Shown: positions 61,893-64,000 of the stretch, in pieces
Layout: every line of letters starts with the position of its first letter
How positions within the stretch are numbered: position 1 is the first letter of the stretch
Source: Nakamurella lactea DSM 19367
Lineage (GTDB): Bacteria > Actinomycetota > Actinomycetes > Mycobacteriales > Nakamurellaceae
Direction: 5' to 3'
DNA: 64,000 nucleotides
Assembly: GCF_000426645.1 (NCBI RefSeq)
Contig: NZ_KE384550.1
Span: 22,733 to 86,732, forward strand
The notes under the pieces: generated by a model
What the model was told of the DNA's origin: nothing
The model's input: the letters and a program-made list of their open reading frames with translations, nothing else
Databases searched by the model: none
Program-made: the position numbers and the translations under genes

Positions 61893-64000
61893 CCGGCACC
61901 GCCGGCAGCTACCCCGCGGCGTTCGCCGGTGTCGGGGACGCCGCCGCAGACGGCGACACCGTCGCGATGCCCACAGCCACCACCATCAGATCAACGGATC
62001 TGGATGGCACCACGACAACCTGGACCAAGACCGGTGGGGTCTGGAAGGTCACGTCGGTGGCCCAGACCGGTTCCGCCTCAGCCGCCACCTACACCTATGA
62101 CAGCGCCGGGCTACCCGCCACCATGGTCGGATCGGTACCGGCGGGGCTGTCCTGCGCGACTCCGGCGACCACCCCGGGGTGCCGGTCGTTGACGTTCTCC
62201 TACACCACCGTCACCGTCGCCGGAGTCGCGCGGACCCGCCTCGCCGGGGTCAACCTGGTTGCGGCCGACCCGGCCACCCAGGTCATGTCATCCACACCGG
62301 TCGCCGCCTACACCTACGATGCTGCCGGCCGGTTATCGGCGGCGTGGGACCCGCGGATCACCCCGAACCTGAAAACCACCTACACCTACACCGCGCAGGG
62401 CCGCCTTCAGACGCTGACCCCACCCGGGCTCGCCACCTGGTCCTTCGGCTACGACCCGTCCGGCCGGTTGTCGACGGTGTCGCGTCCGGACCCGTCCGGC
62501 ACGACCGCAACCTCCACCGTGGTCTACGACGTGCCCGTCACCGGCGCCACCGCGCCGGTCGAGTTGGGTGCCACCGCGGCCGCATCGTGGGGGCAGAGCG
62601 ACAGCCTGCCCGCGACCGGCACCGCCGTCTTCGGACCCAACCACACCCCCACCGCAACGATCGCGACAAGCGTGACCGCGGCGGACTGGCCATGGGCCGG
62701 GATCGACTACCTGGACGTGAACGGCCGCACCGTCAACACCGCCGCCTACGGCGCCGACGCCTGGCAATACGACGCCACCCGCTACGACCAGACCGGCAAC
62801 ATCGTGTGGTCGCTCACCCCGGCGAATCGCGCCCAAGCCCTCGCCCCTACCGCCGACACCGCACCGTCAGTCGCCGGCACGGCAGGATCCACAGACCGGG
62901 CCGCCCTGCTCGCCTCGACCACCAACTACGACCCGCTGCAGCCGGCGAACCCGATCGAAACATTCGGGCCGACCCACCCCGTCCAGCTAGAAGATGGGAG
63001 CACGGTCGATGCTCGCACCCACACCGTCACGGTCTACGACGAGGGCGCCCCGACCGCCGACACCCGTACAACCTGCCCACCACCACGACCAGTGCCGCGC
63101 AAACGGCCGACGGTGACGACCATGGCTCGGTGACGACCAGGCTCGGATACGAGCCGATCGTCCCCGGCGACTCCTCAGGATGGACGCTGCGGCAGGCCAC
63201 CACCTCGACCGTGCAAATGAACGACACGCCGTCCAGCGATGATCTGACCACCACCACCCGCTACGACACCGCCGGCCGGGTCATCGCCCAGTCCCTCCCG
63301 GGCTCCACCGGCACGGACGCCCGCACCCGCGTCACCTCCTACTACACGGCGACTGGCACCGGCACCTGTGTGAACCCGGCCAACGCCGGTCTGCCCTGCC
63401 GGGTCGGGCCGGCCGCCCAACCAGCCGCCGGGAACCCGCTGCCGACCACCAGCTACAGCTACAACCAACTCGGCCAACCCCTGACGGCGACCGAAACCTC
63501 GGGTAGCACCACCCGCACAACCACCAGCAGCTACGACACCGCCGGCCGGGTCACCGGCACCGCGATCGCCACCACCGGACTGACCGGATCCACCCCGGTA
63601 CCGGCCAGCACCATCACCTACGCAACGTCCACCGGGCTGCCCACCACCACGACATCCGGTGGCCAGACCCTGACGACCGGCTACGACACCCTCGGCCAAG
63701 TCGTTAGTTACACCGATGCGACCGGGAACACCGCCACCACCAGCTACGACACCTCCGGCCGGATCACCTCTGCGAACGACGGCAAAGCCACCACCACCTA
63801 CACCTACGACACGTCCAGCGAACACCGCGGCCTGGTCACCACCCAGGACCCCGGCACCCCCGGCGGCGGCCTGTTCACCGTCGCCTACGACGCCGACGGC
63901 CGACCGCGCGGAACCACCTACCCCAACGGGACGGTCCGCAACCAGCGGTACGACAACACCGGCCAACCCGCGTACCTGGACTGGGGCGCCGCATCCGACT
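61885..64000 (+). pseudogene. RHS/YD-repeat protein, 3' part, frameshifted and running off the window
   Basis: The RHS frame continues after the IS with many YD motifs, for example YTYDSAGLPATM, YTYDAAGRLSAAWD and FGYDPSGRLSTV. Near 63062-63066 the reading frame shifts: GCCGACACCCGTAC lacks one C compared with the expected ACC-CCG-TAC. Beyond it, the alternative frame is open to the window end with YDTAGRVIAQS, YDTLGQVVSYTDATGN and YDADGRPRGTTYPNG. The gene therefore carries both an IS and a 1-bp frameshift; the C-terminal tip, where a toxin would lie, is outside the window. Confidence 0.85.

Noticed and set aside
61847-63133. Separate gene starting at 61847 after the transposase
   Set aside because: Its first 14 codons are IS sequence; from the target duplication on, it is simply the continuing RHS frame.

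Overview
The window is about 69-70% GC, uses many GTG starts, and has Shine-Dalgarno-led genes and short overlapping ATGA/GTGA junctions. WXG100 proteins, F420-type luciferase-like oxidoreductases, an Rpf-like muralytic enzyme, a SARP/AfsR regulator, a SAM-IV-type riboswitch and DUF3151/DUF2277/DUF5655 genes all point to an actinomycete. A relative of Nakamurella is a reasonable guess from gene content only. No rRNA or tRNA gene was seen.

Layout. 1-12.8 kb: a VOC protein between two pairs of an interspersed repeat, two flavoproteins, a secreted GH78 alpha-L-rhamnosidase, a secreted NTF2-like protein, a SARP regulator and a degenerate alpha/beta hydrolase. 12.9-20.1 kb (minus strand): a promoter, a SAM-IV-like riboswitch, a Cys-containing leader peptide, then an amino-acid-type ABC transporter (binding protein, fused LivH-LivM permease, LivG, LivF), an FMN luciferase-like monooxygenase and a VOC protein. 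This reads as a sulfur-responsive uptake and oxidation locus and is the most interesting part of the window. 20.2-28.7 kb: a DesK/NarL-type two-component system, a GH1 glycosidase, a MacB-like ABC exporter and a MATE transporter. 28.8-38.3 kb: housekeeping and small genes (purA, DinB, DUF2277, DUF3151, a WXG100 pair, a small ABC system, M18 aminopeptidase, a SRPBCC-ArsR-VOC operon, DUF5655). 38.4-43.0 kb: cell-wall enzymes (amidase, Rpf-like protein). 43.4-49.6 kb: EamA exporter, VOC/AraC divergent pair, MocR regulator overlapping an APC permease, and an F420-type oxidoreductase. 49.8-53.4 kb: a GNAT-VOC fusion, a hipBA toxin-antitoxin pair with a candidate operator, and a second F420-type oxidoreductase. 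53.4-55.2 kb: a lower-GC patch with a secreted metzincin and a lipoprotein. 55.5-58.2 kb: class II aldolase, an ECF sigma factor and DedA. 58.4-64.0 kb: a very large secreted RHS/YD-repeat gene, split by a 1451-bp IS256-family element with an exact 8-bp target duplication, carrying one further frameshift and running off the window end.

Intergenic DNA is rich in structure: at least four families of interspersed repeats, five minisatellites, several long-stem terminators, and candidate operators next to ArsR, HipB and Rpf-type genes.
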